Numbered from the stretch's first letter, positions 41,235 through 51,456 are shown. The stretch: DNA of 64,000 nt from JBCDJG01 sp038748065 (GCA_038748065.1 JBCDJG010000011.1:1-64000), one strand, 5' to 3'. Numbers and translations: made by a program. The notes: generated from the sequence alone by a model not told the origin.

Positions 41235-43619
41235 TTAGAAGCTGAAGCGCCCGGTGAGATACCATTGAACGCCACGGTCATAGAGTCGCTCGATGTGTCC
41301 AATGGCCTCATTCTGGTAGCCAGTTCGAATATACTCTTCATCTGTCAGGTTTTTTCCGCCCAGCGTAAGTTCGTACTGTCCGTCACTGGAGTACCAGCGC
41401 ATTGACGCGTTTAGTAGAGTGACCTCTGGCGTAAAAATGGCTGCGCTGTTATCCGGGTCGTTTGCATATTCGGATTGATGACTGATGTCTAATCGAGCCA
41501 CAAGAGCGCCACCTGAGCTCAAGGAGAACTGGGTGGAAAGCGCCGCATTGGCGCTGTGTTGCGGCACATGGTCAAAGCTATCGTTTAGACCAACAGTCGA
41601 GTTAAAACCAGGCTCCACCCGGATCGCCGTGTAACCAGCGTCTGTATAGCCGTAACCGAATTCGAACACCGTTGAATCAGTCAGGCCTACAATGGCTTCT
41701 ATTTCGAAGCCCTCGATTTCTGCGTCACCGATGTTGTCTTCCAACTCACCGACGAAGCCGGGAATCTCGGTTCTGACCTGAATGTCGGTATAGTCCATGA
41801 AGAATGCGGCAGCATTTAAAGTCAGGCGGCCATCAGCGCTGCGGTACTTGGCGCCAATTTCGTAGGAGTCGACATATTCAGGCTCAAATGCGAACACGGT
41901 GGGCAAGGGCGGGAAGACTCGTTGTACAAATCCGCCCGATCTGAAGCCTTCTGAGTAGGTTGCGTAGGCCATCAGATCGTCATTGAACTGATAGGCGATA
42001 TTAATCATTGGGTTGAACTCGGTCGTGTTGAGCTCATTTTCACCAAGCGGAAGCTGGCGGACCGGGCAATTGCCTGGGGGGATGGTGACGATCAGTCCAG
42101 GTGTACCTGCCTCAATGTTTGCCCCTTCATCTTGCAAAACGCAGGCCCCTGCACCATTCGTATAAGGAATGCCGATGAGGTTGGGCCCGACAAACTGATC
42201 CGGATCGAATAGCTTGGTTTCATCGGTGTAGCGACCACCGATTGTGAGGTCCAGGCTTTCCGTAACGTGCCAGGTCGCCTGCGAGAAAATTGCCTCGCTT
42301 TCTGTGCCAAAGCCAGCCCCGCTCTGAAAATCTGCTATCGCAAATTCCAGTAAGTTCAGGTTATCGCCGTCTTCGTCGAAGTAATACAAGCCGGTAATCC
42401 AATCGACCTTGCCATCGGCCAAACTGCCTATGAGCTGCAGTTCTTGCGAAAATTGCTCGCTAACGAAGTCGTCAAAGAAGTGGACGATTTTGAGCGGTGA
42501 CGCGTCCGAGTCTTTTGCAAATTCGGCGTCCAGGTCCCGATATGCGGTAATGGATTTGAGCGTCCAGTCATCATTTATTTGCCATTCAAAGCCCAGACGC
42601 GCGCCCCAGGTGCGCGTATCTGAAAAGGTCTGGGCCGTGCCCAGATTCGTGTCATCACCCGCGAGCCATTGGTTGTTGTAGCACGCAGGGTTGGCAACGC
42701 CCGTCACTTCGAATGGGCCAAACTGTCCGTAGTTGCACTGCGCGAATTCAGCAACGTTATTGTGGAAACCGGCAAAACCGCCGGGTGCCAGTTCGCCTGC
42801 GTCCTCGAGCACGAAGGCTGGGCCATTGACTTCCTGGTTGCTGTAGTCAAATGTGAGGTCGATCGCCAGGCTGTCACTGGCGTTGAAAAGGAAAGCCGCT
42901 CTTGCAGCCGTTACGTTTTCATCGCCAAGGTCGCCGCCAGCGGGTCGATCAACGTAACCGTCTTGACGGCTATCGAGAAACGAAAAGCTACTGTACAAAC
43001 GGTCCGAAATCGGGATGTCGATGCTGCCCCTGACGCGTAGCATGTCATCGGTGCCGACCTGACCTTCGACATAGCCGGTAAATTCGTCGCCGGGAGCACG
43101 GGTATGCAGCTTAATGGCGCCGCCGACGTTATTGCGACCGAACAGCGTGCCCTGCGGGCCGCGCAGCACTTCAACTCGGTCCAGATCGAGCAAATCGACG
43201 ATCGCGCCTACGGTCCGTGCAATTATCACATCGTCGATATAAAAGCCCACGCCATTATCGATCGTGCCCAGAAAGTCCCGTTGGCCTATACCCCTGATGT
43301 ACACGGTTGCTACTGACGCGGAGCCACCAGCAGCAGGGTTGTTCTGGTAATTCATGTTTGGCGTGATGAGCCCGACTTCGGCAATGCTTGTGATTCCTCG
43401 TACATCCAGGCTTTCGCCTGTGAACGCCGTCACCGCGAGAGGCGCGTCTTGCAAGCCCTCTTCTTTTTTGCGTGCTGTAACAACCACCTCTTCAAGCATG
43501 GCTGACACGCCGCCGCTACGGTCCCCAGTTTGTGCTTGGGTGCTGGATGCAAGACTCGAGATTGCTATTGAAATTGCGGCGGCGATGTTTAACGGAGTGA
43601 AAAGCTGTGAACTAAACAT
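41235..43619 (-). CDS. TonB-dependent outer-membrane receptor
   Basis: The 794-residue protein has a signal peptide ending STQAQ and a plug domain with EEVVVTARKKEEGLQDAPLAV as TonB-box region, followed by VYIRGIGQRDF, VEVLRGPQGTLFGRN and GGAIKLHTR. The C-terminal barrel has alternating aromatic strands and ends in YLTGRFSF with a terminal aromatic. It takes up a large or scarce substrate; the VTARKKEE type is common in sphingomonad and marine degraders of hydrophobic compounds. It lies between the AraC regulator and the alcohol dehydrogenase, all on the minus strand. Confidence 0.93.
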   Translation of the reverse strand: MFSSQLFTPLNIAAAISIAISSLASSTQAQTGDRSGGVSAMLEEVVVTARKKEEGLQDAPLAVTAFTGESLDVRGITSIAEVGLITPNMNYQNNPAAGGSASVATVYIRGIGQRDFLGTIDNGVGFYIDDVIIARTVGAIVDLLDLDRVEVLRGPQGTLFGRNNVGGAIKLHTRAPGDEFTGYVEGQVGTDDMLRVRGSIDIPISDRLYSSFSFLDSRQDGYVDRPAGGDLGDENVTAARAAFLFNASDSLAIDLTFDYSNQEVNGPAFVLEDAGELAPGGFAGFHNNVAEFAQCNYGQFGPFEVTGVANPACYNNQWLAGDDTNLGTAQTFSDTRTWGARLGFEWQINDDWTLKSITAYRDLDAEFAKDSDASPLKIVHFFDDFVSEQFSQELQLIGSLADGKVDWITGLYYFDEDGDNLNLLEFAIADFQSGAGFGTESEAIFSQATWHVTESLDLTIGGRYTDETKLFDPDQFVGPNLIGIPYTNGAGACVLQDEGANIEAGTPGLIVTIPPGNCPVRQLPLGENELNTTEFNPMINIAYQFNDDLMAYATYSEGFRSGGFVQRVFPPLPTVFAFEPEYVDSYEIGAKYRSADGRLTLNAAAFFMDYTDIQVRTEIPGFVGELEDNIGDAEIEGFEIEAIVGLTDSTVFEFGYGYTDAGYTAIRVEPGFNSTVGLNDSFDHVPQHSANAALSTQFSLSSGGALVARLDISHQSEYANDPDNSAAIFTPEVTLLNASMRWYSSDGQYELTLGGKNLTDEEYIRTGYQNEAIGHIERLYDRGVQWYLTGRFSF

Positions 43620-43828
43620 GGAGCGACTCCCTCGATAGGCTTGCCAGGATGATTCTTATGCATACAATCTCAGGGAATCCTAGGAAGCCGCAGCATTTGC
43701 GTCTATCCGGATTCGCTCGCTATTATCCGAAATTTCTCCAATAACGCATCGCTCACTTTATCGATGCTAATTTATTGATTATATGGAGGGAATTCTACGC
43801 TGCGGTGACAGCACGGTGATTGAAGATC

Positions 43829-44833
43829 CTAGGACGGGAGTCGCAGTGTAGTCGAAGGGGTTTCACCGAACTGGCTTTGATAATAGGCGGAGAATCGGCT
43901 CAAATGATTGAAGCCATTTTTCGTAGCTATCTCGGCGACTGTTGCATGGGGATGCGCTGCGAGCAGATCCTTGCGCGCCGAGTCGAGGCGTACTTTTCTT
44001 AGGTATTCGCCCGGGCTCATGTTGAGTTGCTTGCGGAAGTGCTTGCAAAGTGTTGCCTGGGATGCGCCGGCGTAGCTGGCTATGGCGGCTACATCGATAC
44101 TCTGCGTATAATTTGCCGCCACGAACTCTTTGGCCCGCTGCAGGATCCTGGGCGTGCGCTTCAGGCTCTGCTCTTGCATGATATGGGTGTAGTTGTGCGG
44201 CAGTAGATGCAGGGCAAAATGCGCCAATGTGTCTTCAACCACGCCGCCAATTTTCGGCGCCTTGTAAGGGGAGAGGGCTAGTTGGCGTTGCGTAAACTCC
44301 TGAACGTTGACCCACTGCTTACCCTCTGCGCTTGAGAGATCCAACAAAGGATCGAATTGCAGGGTTCTATGTATTGGCGCTCCAACAATGGACTGAAGAT
44401 TGCGGTCTATCGCGCTTTTGCTCAGCCTGACCGTGAGGACGTCGGTCTCGGCTCCCCATTGCAGCTTGAAGAGCTCGTCTGGAGATAGGATGCTCACGTG
44501 CCTGAAGTTGACCGCCTGAGAGGTCCGCTCGGAGCATACTTCAAGATCGCCGCCCAGGACGGCCTGAAAAAGGTAACAGTTTTCAAGCCTATCGGCCTCG
44601 ATAATAACGGGGGCGCCGTATGCGATATGAACGATCGAGGAATCGCCAAAACAAACCTCATCGACTCGCGTGCTCAAACACGTCGACTTATCCAGCATTT
44701 TCAGTTCATGGGAAGTAAAAATTTCCGTCAGGTTCCGTCGAACCTCGTCCACATCATTGGACCTAAAACCGCTGTTGGGAAAAGATTGGGTCTGTAGCAT
44801 TAGCATGTTCCCCCAGTTCTCATCGATAATCAC
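43829..44833 (-). CDS. AraC-family transcriptional regulator
   Basis: The 334-residue protein has an AraC-binding-like N-terminal domain (about 20-200) and a C-terminal double helix-turn-helix (about 228-330): IDVAAIASYAGASQATLCKHFRKQ, SPGEYLRKVRLDSARKDLL and AEIATKNGFNHLSRFSAYY. It is divergent from the P450 gene and upstream of the receptor and dehydrogenase genes, so it is the obvious candidate activator of this block. The 140-bp gap to the P450 start holds A/T-rich promoter sequence but I found no exact operator repeat. Confidence 0.93.
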   Translation of the reverse strand: MIIDENWGNMLMLQTQSFPNSGFRSNDVDEVRRNLTEIFTSHELKMLDKSTCLSTRVDEVCFGDSSIVHIAYGAPVIIEADRLENCYLFQAVLGGDLEVCSERTSQAVNFRHVSILSPDELFKLQWGAETDVLTVRLSKSAIDRNLQSIVGAPIHRTLQFDPLLDLSSAEGKQWVNVQEFTQRQLALSPYKAPKIGGVVEDTLAHFALHLLPHNYTHIMQEQSLKRTPRILQRAKEFVAANYTQSIDVAAIASYAGASQATLCKHFRKQLNMSPGEYLRKVRLDSARKDLLAAHPHATVAEIATKNGFNHLSRFSAYYQSQFGETPSTTLRLPS

Positions 44834-44973
44834 TCAACCGAGACTGGTGTTGCAAATTATGTGCCATATACGGCGCGGCAGTATGATCGGCGCTAGTATA
44901 GAACATGATGGGCGGAGGTCTCGAGACCTGCGTCGCGTCCGCCAGCTGGATTCATGGAATTGAGGGCGCCGAT

Positions 44974-46170
44974 ATGGCTAGTTTTGCGGCATCTGTAACC
45001 GTGGAAGATCTCGAGCGAGATCCCTATGCCATCTATGCGCGGCTGAGAGAGCAAGAGCCCGTAGCCTTTGTACCCGCTGTCAACGCGTGGTTTGTCACCC
45101 GGTGGGACGATGTTGGCGTGATTACGAAGAACCCCGATCTCTTCTCTTCGGAGGATCCGACCAGTCCCGTCTGTCGCCATTTCGGTATGCCGGCAATCAT
45201 CCATACGGATGGCGACGTACATAAGCGGCTAAGGCAGGGATTTGCGCCGCATTACAGTGCCAGAAACGTCGCGACTTATATCGACGAACTTGTGACGCCG
45301 ATAGCGGGGCACTTTCTCGAAAGGTTGTTGGAAAAGGGCCGTGCCGAGCTGATGGCCGAGTATTTTGAGCCGATTTCAGCCCTCTGCCTGGCGCGCTCTA
45401 TTGGCTTGCAAGACGTTGATGTTACAACGCTGAGGCAGTGGTTTGCCGGGCTCTCTCAGGGCGCCATAGACTTCGAACGCGACCCACAGCGCGGTGCCGT
45501 TTGTGCGCGAACGGTGAGTGAGATCAACCAGGCGCTGGCACCGGTATTCGAGCGACTAGCGGCCACCGCAGACGATTCGGTGTTATCCAATATGTTGCGT
45601 TACGGCCTGCCGGAGGGTGAGGTCTGTTCACGTGAGTTCATCATGCCAACCGTTCTGGTCGCACTCCTGGGCGGCATGCAAGAGCCCGGGCACGGTGCAG
45701 GAACGACGCTTGTCGGGTTACTGTCCGATCAGGCACAGATGCAATACGTGCTTGAAGATTTGGATGGGCGCCTGCGAAATGCCGTCCTCGAGGGCGTAAG
45801 GTGGGTCTCACCGATTGGTACTCAGGGCCGCATGCCGCTACGTGATATTGAAGTGGGCGGCGTAGGCCTGAAAAAGGGTGCCAGCGTGTCAGCCATCCTG
45901 GCATCCGCGAATCGCGATCCGACGATGTTCGAGCGACCGGATGAATTCGATGTCCGGCGGCCGGAGGCCGGCGGCGGTCATGCCACCTTCGGCTTCGGGC
46001 CGCATTTTTGCGCAGGGAAGTGGTTTGCCCTGGCGCAGATGGAAATTTCGCTGCGCGTGCTGATCCGTGGCGTAGAGAATCTTCGGCTCGATCCAGGTGC
46101 GCGTATTCCGGAGTTCCAGGGCTGGGAGTTTCGTGCGCCAAAGCGTCTGGATGTGCTGTTCGACAGTTAG
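44974..46170 (+). CDS. Cytochrome P450
   Basis: The ATG at 44974 is chosen because GAGGG precedes it. The 398-residue soluble P450 has the ExxR helix (EGVRWVSP), an atypical I-helix segment GGMQEPGHGAGTT and the haem ligand loop FGFGPHFCAGKWFA. It hydroxylates an aliphatic or terpenoid substrate using ferredoxin partners that are not in the window. With the PQQ dehydrogenase and TonB receptor on the other side of the regulator it suggests a catabolic unit for a hydrophobic compound. Confidence 0.93.
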   Translation: MASFAASVTVEDLERDPYAIYARLREQEPVAFVPAVNAWFVTRWDDVGVITKNPDLFSSEDPTSPVCRHFGMPAIIHTDGDVHKRLRQGFAPHYSARNVATYIDELVTPIAGHFLERLLEKGRAELMAEYFEPISALCLARSIGLQDVDVTTLRQWFAGLSQGAIDFERDPQRGAVCARTVSEINQALAPVFERLAATADDSVLSNMLRYGLPEGEVCSREFIMPTVLVALLGGMQEPGHGAGTTLVGLLSDQAQMQYVLEDLDGRLRNAVLEGVRWVSPIGTQGRMPLRDIEVGGVGLKKGASVSAILASANRDPTMFERPDEFDVRRPEAGGGHATFGFGPHFCAGKWFALAQMEISLRVLIRGVENLRLDPGARIPEFQGWEFRAPKRLDVLFDS

Positions 46171-46277
46171 GATACGCATCCGCGGGCTGCAAGGCGAAAG
46201 AGCGCCACTATTACCTTTTATCGCCCGCTGCAAAGCGGTACATTTTCGGCTCTCCAAAGTCGCCGGATATCCTAACC

Positions 46278-46916
46278 ATGCCCTGGCAAACCGGGCTGAG
46301 GCCGGCGGGCCTGTTTGCTATGAGCCTGGCGCTGGCTGCATGCAGCACAGGCCCCTCGCAACCTCCAACGCCGATCGAAACCGCCGAACCTGTCCTTTGC
46401 GAATGCCTGCTGCAAGGCTCTGACGCAGCGTCCGAGTTGACGATGGCGGTGTCTGCGCCCGAGCCAGAGCCGATTCCCCAGGTGGGTAGACTGCTAACCA
46501 TTGGTCAGATTGAGTACGTCGTTCTTGGCGATAATCTACTGCAGCAGCGTGCCCGCATTGATACCGGAGCTACCACAAGTTCCATTGGCGCGCAGGACAT
46601 TAGCCTGTTTGAGCGCGATGGCGAGCCCTGGGCACGCTTCCTTGTTCGCAGTCGTGATACGGATGAGAGCGTCTCGTTGGAGGCGCCGCTAACCCGACGT
46701 GTCAGTATCAAGACCCACAGCGGTGCCGCAGACGATCGCCTGGCGGTCAACCTGCCACTCACGGTCGGCCCGCTGCGCCAGGTAGTCGAGGTGACACTGA
46801 CCAACCGGGACCAGTTCGACTACCCAGTGCTGGTGGGGCGCAATTTTCTCGAGGGCAGAGTCGTGGTCGACGTCAGCCGCGAGTACATCGCAATGGATCA
46901 GGAGTCGCCTGAGTGA
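46278..46916 (+). CDS. RimB/Zn_protease-family retropepsin-like lipoprotein
   Basis: The ATG at 46278 begins a 212-residue protein with a lipoprotein signal ending LAAC. The C-terminal domain reads QRARIDTGATTSSIGAQD, then RRVSIKT and YPVLVGRNFLEG, the retropepsin-like fold of the 'ATP-dependent zinc protease' (PF05618) family, with the DTGA active-site aspartate. It is the first of three overlapping or closely spaced genes that form a known conserved triad with an inactive transglutaminase membrane protein and an ATP-grasp ligase. Its stop overlaps the next start by 4 bp. Confidence 0.87.
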   Translation: MPWQTGLRPAGLFAMSLALAACSTGPSQPPTPIETAEPVLCECLLQGSDAASELTMAVSAPEPEPIPQVGRLLTIGQIEYVVLGDNLLQQRARIDTGATTSSIGAQDISLFERDGEPWARFLVRSRDTDESVSLEAPLTRRVSIKTHSGAADDRLAVNLPLTVGPLRQVVEVTLTNRDQFDYPVLVGRNFLEGRVVVDVSREYIAMDQESPE

Positions 46917-48442
46917 AGCATCGTCAGGCACAGCGGCAGATCCGTGTGATCGTCGCGTTGCTGCTGACGCTGGGCATCGGCACAGTTTGGTACAAGTACA
47001 CGGTGTTGGGTTTCCCGCTACTGGCGTCGGAAACGCAGGATGTTTGGCGGCTGGAGGCGCGCCTGAGCTTCACTGCGCTGGGCGGGCCCGTGACTGCTCG
47101 CCTTAATATGCCCGACCCCATTGATACCTTACGGCCGGTGTTTTCAACTTCACTGGCCACGGCCTATGACTTTCGTATCGAGCGCAGCGCCGAGCGTGAG
47201 GAGGCTGTCTGGACCCGGCCCGATGCGCCGCCAGGGCCTGAAGAAGTTACCCTGTATACCGAGCTTTTTTTTGCTGATCTACCTGGCTACAGCTATCTGC
47301 CACCGAGTGGTGTCCCCAGCGAGTCCGGCACGGTGGACCAAGCCATACTCAACACCGTCTCCGACTACGTTTCGCAGCGCGAACTGGACGGCGCCGCGCT
47401 AGTCAGTTTCGTGTTACGCGAGTTGAACAACCCGGTGAGTGAGCTATGGCTCCTGCTACAGCGCGATAGCGCGAACGCTTCAGAGCGCTTACAGCTGGCG
47501 ATCGATATTCTTGCTGGCCAGGCGATTGCCGCAATGTCGGTGGCTGGCGTTGAGCTCAAGGATCGTCAGCGTAACCGGCCGCCCAAGCGTATTCTCATGG
47601 TATACCTTGACGAGGTGTGGCAGGGCTTTGATCCGGGCGCGGCCCTGGCCCTGGACAATAACCGCTTTCTCCCCATGCAGCAGGGTGGCGAATCGATCTT
47701 TGAGGTGAGCGGCGGTGAGGATTCGAATCTGCAAATCTCGGTCGTTAGAACTCAGCGCGCCAGCTTTTTGAACGCGGTGGAGAATGCGCGCCAGGGCAGC
47801 AGTTGGTTGATTGATTTCTCTATTTACAGCTTGCCTGTTGATCAGCAAAGCACCTTCAAACTGCTTCTCCTCATCCCGCTAGGTGCCCTGGTGGTGGTGA
47901 TTCTGCGCAACATCGTCGGCATCCGTACCTCCGGCACGTTCATGCCCATTCTGATCGCCCTGACATTTTTGCAAACATCGCTTTTCGCTGGCCTGGTGCT
48001 GTTCCTGGCCGTTGTCAGCCTGGGTCTGTTGATGCGCTCCTATCTGTCACAGTTGAACCTGCTCCTGGTGCCGCGTATCGCCTCGGTGTTGGTGTTTGTG
48101 ATCATTATTTACGCGGCGATTGGTATCGCCAGCCACAAGCTTGGGCTGCGCTGGGGCATGGCGGTGACCTTTTTCCCGATGATCATTCTGGCGTGGACCA
48201 TTGAGCGCATGTCTATCCTGTGGGACGAAGAGGGCGCGAGGGAGGTGCTGGTGCAGGGCAGTGGCAGCCTGCTGACAGCCTGTATTGCGTATCTGCTGAT
48301 GGCCAACAAAATGGTTGCTGATACGGTCTTTCTTTACCCCGAGGCCTTGCTGATTGTGCTGGCGGTTATCATCGGCATCGGCAGCTACTCGGGCTACCGC
48401 TTATCGGATTTACGACGATTTGCGCCCATGGAGCGCTATTGA
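46913..48442 (+). CDS. Inactive transglutaminase fused to 7-TM domain
   Basis: The 509-residue protein starts at a GTG overlapping the preceding TGA. It has one N-terminal span, a periplasmic domain (about 35-310) of the inactive transglutaminase kind, and seven C-terminal spans from about 320 (LLLLIPLGALVVVILRNIVG, SGTFMPILIALTFL, MAVTFFPMIILAWTIERMS). This arrangement is the Transglut_i_TM/7TM_transglut family, always found with the retropepsin-like protein and the ATP-grasp protein on either side. The triad probably handles a peptide tag in envelope stress; the detail is not known to me. Confidence 0.88.
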   Translation: MKHRQAQRQIRVIVALLLTLGIGTVWYKYTVLGFPLLASETQDVWRLEARLSFTALGGPVTARLNMPDPIDTLRPVFSTSLATAYDFRIERSAEREEAVWTRPDAPPGPEEVTLYTELFFADLPGYSYLPPSGVPSESGTVDQAILNTVSDYVSQRELDGAALVSFVLRELNNPVSELWLLLQRDSANASERLQLAIDILAGQAIAAMSVAGVELKDRQRNRPPKRILMVYLDEVWQGFDPGAALALDNNRFLPMQQGGESIFEVSGGEDSNLQISVVRTQRASFLNAVENARQGSSWLIDFSIYSLPVDQQSTFKLLLLIPLGALVVVILRNIVGIRTSGTFMPILIALTFLQTSLFAGLVLFLAVVSLGLLMRSYLSQLNLLLVPRIASVLVFVIIIYAAIGIASHKLGLRWGMAVTFFPMIILAWTIERMSILWDEEGAREVLVQGSGSLLTACIAYLLMANKMVADTVFLYPEALLIVLAVIIGIGSYSGYRLSDLRRFAPMERY

Positions 48443-48461
48443 TGCCAGAGGAGCTTACCTA

Positions 48462-49421
48462 GTGTTTGGTCTTGCTTCGCCTCGTCGACTGCGCGAAATG
48501 GGTATCGTGGGCATGAATAAGCGTAACGCCATTTACATCGCGCAGAATAACCCACGAAAGCTCTATCCCCTGGTTGACGATAAGCTGAAAACCAAGCTCG
48601 CGGCTCGGGAGCATGGTATCGCGGTGCCCCGGCTGCTTGGTGTTTGCCGCATACAGCATCATGTTAGAGAGCTCGCGGCTTTTCTCGGCGCGCTGCCAGG
48701 TTTTTGTATCAAGCCGGCGCAAGGTAGCGGCGGCAAAGGCATTTTAGTGATTACCGGTCGTGACGGTGAGCACTTCCTTAAGCCCAGCGGGGCTTTAGTG
48801 CGTCAGGAGGAGGTGGACCGTCACGTCTCTAACACAATGAGCGGCCTGCACAGCCTTGGCGGGCGCAGTGATGTTGCGATTATCGAAGAATTGATCGAGT
48901 TCAGCGAGGACTTCAACGGTTACAGCGCTGAAGGCGTGCCCGATGTGCGGGTCATCGTATTTCAGGGCTATCCGGTGATGGCAATGGTGAGGCTGTCGAC
49001 ACACGCCTCTGACGGCAAGGCGAATCTTCACCAGGGTGCGGTCGGCGTGGGTATCGATATTGCAACGGGGCGTGCGCTTAACGCTGTGCAGCATGACCGC
49101 CCTATCAGTCACCATCCGGATACGGGTAGAGACCTGTCTCAGCTGGTGATTCCCCGCTGGCAGGAGGTGCTTGCTATTGCAGCGCGGAGTTACGAAGTCA
49201 CCGGCCTTGGTTATCTGGGCGCGGATGTTGTTCTTGACAGGAACCGCGGGCCCCTGCTTCTGGAATTAAACGCGCGTCCCGGGCTTGCTATACAGATCGC
49301 AAATGGCGAGGGGCTGGAACCAAGGCTTCATTTTGCTTGGTTGCAGCATCAAGCGAATGCACGCAGCGTTCAGGACCGTGTTGATATAGCGATGGATCAG
49401 ATGATGAAGCAAAACTTTTAG
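48462..49421 (+). CDS. Alpha-L-glutamate ligase-like ATP-grasp protein
   Basis: The GTG at 48462 follows GAGGAG at good spacing; a longer frame overlaps the preceding gene and is rejected. The 319-residue protein shows ATP-grasp features: MNKRNAIYIAQNNPRKLYPLVDDK, FCIKPAQGSGGKGILVI, LLLELNARPGLAIQI. It belongs to the RimK-related amidoligases that add amino acids to peptides and is the third member of the triad. Confidence 0.9.
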   Translation: MFGLASPRRLREMGIVGMNKRNAIYIAQNNPRKLYPLVDDKLKTKLAAREHGIAVPRLLGVCRIQHHVRELAAFLGALPGFCIKPAQGSGGKGILVITGRDGEHFLKPSGALVRQEEVDRHVSNTMSGLHSLGGRSDVAIIEELIEFSEDFNGYSAEGVPDVRVIVFQGYPVMAMVRLSTHASDGKANLHQGAVGVGIDIATGRALNAVQHDRPISHHPDTGRDLSQLVIPRWQEVLAIAARSYEVTGLGYLGADVVLDRNRGPLLLELNARPGLAIQIANGEGLEPRLHFAWLQHQANARSVQDRVDIAMDQMMKQNF

Positions 49422-49449
49422 CAATGAAGATAGAAGCGGAGACCAGAGT

Positions 49450-50913
49450 ATGACAAAGCGCGTTTTTGTAGCTGGATACCTGACAGAAACCAACACCTTC
49501 GCACCGTTCCCTACCGGAATTGCCACCTTCAAGGAGATGATGTGGTTCGAGCGCGGTGAAGCAGCGGAAGAGCCCTCTCGGGCGGACGTCTGCTACGAAT
49601 ACATAAGCAGGGCCAGGGCATTGGGTTGGGACGTTGTCGCAGGCTTAAGAACCTTTGCGCAGCCCGGGGGGCGGATTCCTCAGCCTGTCTACGAGAAACT
49701 GCGAGACGAGATCCTCAATCATCTTCGGGAGTCGCTTCCGGTCGACGCGGTCCTGCTGGCGGTGCACGGTGCAATGGTGGCGGACGGTGAATGTGACGGA
49801 GAAGGCGACCTGATTGCAAGGTGTCGTGACATTGTCGGCGAGGCTGTGCCTATCGGGGTACACCACGACCCCCATGCTCACCTGACTCGCAAAATGGTCG
49901 AAAATGCGGATGTGATTCGCATTTGGAAGGAGTACCCGCACACAGACATTGCCGAGCGCTGTGCTGAGGTGTTTGAGTTAATCAAACGCCGCCTCGAAGG
50001 CGCGCCGCGCGCCAGGCCAGTGCTCTACGATTGCCGCATGGCCCAGATGCTCCACACAACACGAGAGCCCATGCAGGGTTTTGTGGCGAAGTGCAAAGCG
50101 CTGGAAGGCAAAAACGGCATTCAGGGCGTCAATATCGTGCACTCGTTTCCCTGGGGCGATGTGCCAGATATGGGAACACGCGTACTGGTTTATGCTGAAA
50201 CAGAGGCCGATGTGCCTGCCGCTGAAGCGCTAGCAGAGGCATTGGGGAAGGAGCTCTGGAATATGAAGGAGGCCTGCGCAGTGCCTTTTCTGTCCATAGA
50301 CGAGTCGCTGGATCGGGCATACGGCGCAGTTGAGGGGCCTGTCGTTATCGCAGATAGCCCGGATAATCCTGGTGGCGGTGCGCCCGGTGATTCCACCTAC
50401 TTTTTGCAACGCCTGCTGGAGCGTGGCGAGAGGGACTGGGCGATCGGCTACCTGTGCGATTCGCAGACTGTGCGAATAGCCATCGAGGCTGGTAAGGGAG
50501 CCAGCCTTCAGCTTCGGCTGGGCGGCAAGACCTGTGAACTCTCCGGCGAACCCGTGGATCTCAAGGTCAGAGTAGCGGCCATCGCTCACGACTGCGAGCA
50601 GGCGTTTGGCGCTCAGCGCATGATCGCCGGCGATGCCGTTGCCCTGGAGCTGGGCGACAATCGCACGATCGTGGCCATTTCTATCCGGACCCAGGCCTTT
50701 GACCCCGGTCTATTCGATGAACTGGGCGTAAGCCTTGAGGATAAGAAGGCAATCATAGTTAAGTCCAGTCAGCACTTTTATGCGTTGTTTGCGCCCAGAG
50801 CAGCAGAGGTGCTCTACGCTGCGCCTCCCGGAGTTGTGACCCCGCAGTTGGCATCGCTGCCTTACGAATTCGCAGATACGAGCATTTGGCCGCTGCGTGA
50901 TTACGCCTCCTGA
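49450..50913 (+). CDS. M81-family metallopeptidase (MlrC-like)
   Basis: The 487-residue protein matches the MlrC family throughout: VFVAGYLTETNTFAPFPTG near the start, AVLLAVHGAMVADGECDGEGDL, GVHHDPHAHLTRKMVENADVI, and SPDNPGGGAPGDST in the middle. The histidines and acidic residues in these segments bind zinc. The family is named for the third step of microcystin breakdown, but most members act on unknown small peptides or amides. It follows the ATP-grasp gene by 28 bp and may share its message. Confidence 0.9.
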   Translation: MTKRVFVAGYLTETNTFAPFPTGIATFKEMMWFERGEAAEEPSRADVCYEYISRARALGWDVVAGLRTFAQPGGRIPQPVYEKLRDEILNHLRESLPVDAVLLAVHGAMVADGECDGEGDLIARCRDIVGEAVPIGVHHDPHAHLTRKMVENADVIRIWKEYPHTDIAERCAEVFELIKRRLEGAPRARPVLYDCRMAQMLHTTREPMQGFVAKCKALEGKNGIQGVNIVHSFPWGDVPDMGTRVLVYAETEADVPAAEALAEALGKELWNMKEACAVPFLSIDESLDRAYGAVEGPVVIADSPDNPGGGAPGDSTYFLQRLLERGERDWAIGYLCDSQTVRIAIEAGKGASLQLRLGGKTCELSGEPVDLKVRVAAIAHDCEQAFGAQRMIAGDAVALELGDNRTIVAISIRTQAFDPGLFDELGVSLEDKKAIIVKSSQHFYALFAPRAAEVLYAAPPGVVTPQLASLPYEFADTSIWPLRDYAS

Positions 50914-50940
50914 AAGCCAGCACCCGTCAGGGGACTTAAC

Positions 50941-51456
50941 ATGCAACACGTACGACTCATCCAGGGCGACATAACCCAGGCGAAGGTTGATGCTATTTTG
51001 AATGCCGCCAACCCCGGCATGTTGGGTGGTGGAGGTGTTGATGGGGCTATCCATCGGGCTGCAGGGCCTGCATTGCTAGACGCATGCAGGAGAATTGACC
51101 CGGTGGGTGGGGTGCGCTGCCCAATCGGTAAGGCGCGCATCACGTCGGCGGGAGAGCTTAGTGCCAGACATGTGATTCATACCGTGGGGCCGCGCTATGA
51201 GATCGACCCTGAGCCCGAAGCATTGCTGGCCAGCGCTTATCGCTGCAGTTTTCAGCTTGCCATTGAAAATAGGTGCCGGCATATCGCCGCACCGGCTATA
51301 TCCTGTGGCGTCTACGGCTATCCGCTTCAGCCAGCCGCGGACATTGCGTTTCGAGTATGCGGGGAAACGGCCTTTCTCGACGTGCAGATCGATTTTTACC
51401 TGTTCAGTGCAGAGATTCTGGACGTCTGGCAGAGGCGACTGGATGCTGTCGGCTGA
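50941..51456 (+). CDS. Macrodomain protein (O-acetyl-ADP-ribose deacetylase type)
   Basis: The 171-residue protein is a single macrodomain of the YmdB/MacroD type: VDAILNAANPGMLGGGGVDGAIHRAAG holds the ADP-ribose-binding Asn and Gly-rich loop, and APAISCGVYGYP the second loop. It removes ADP-ribose or deacetylates O-acetyl-ADP-ribose. It lies 27 bp after the MlrC-like gene and is convergent with the gene at 51478. Confidence 0.93.
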   Translation: MQHVRLIQGDITQAKVDAILNAANPGMLGGGGVDGAIHRAAGPALLDACRRIDPVGGVRCPIGKARITSAGELSARHVIHTVGPRYEIDPEPEALLASAYRCSFQLAIENRCRHIAAPAISCGVYGYPLQPAADIAFRVCGETAFLDVQIDFYLFSAEILDVWQRRLDAVG

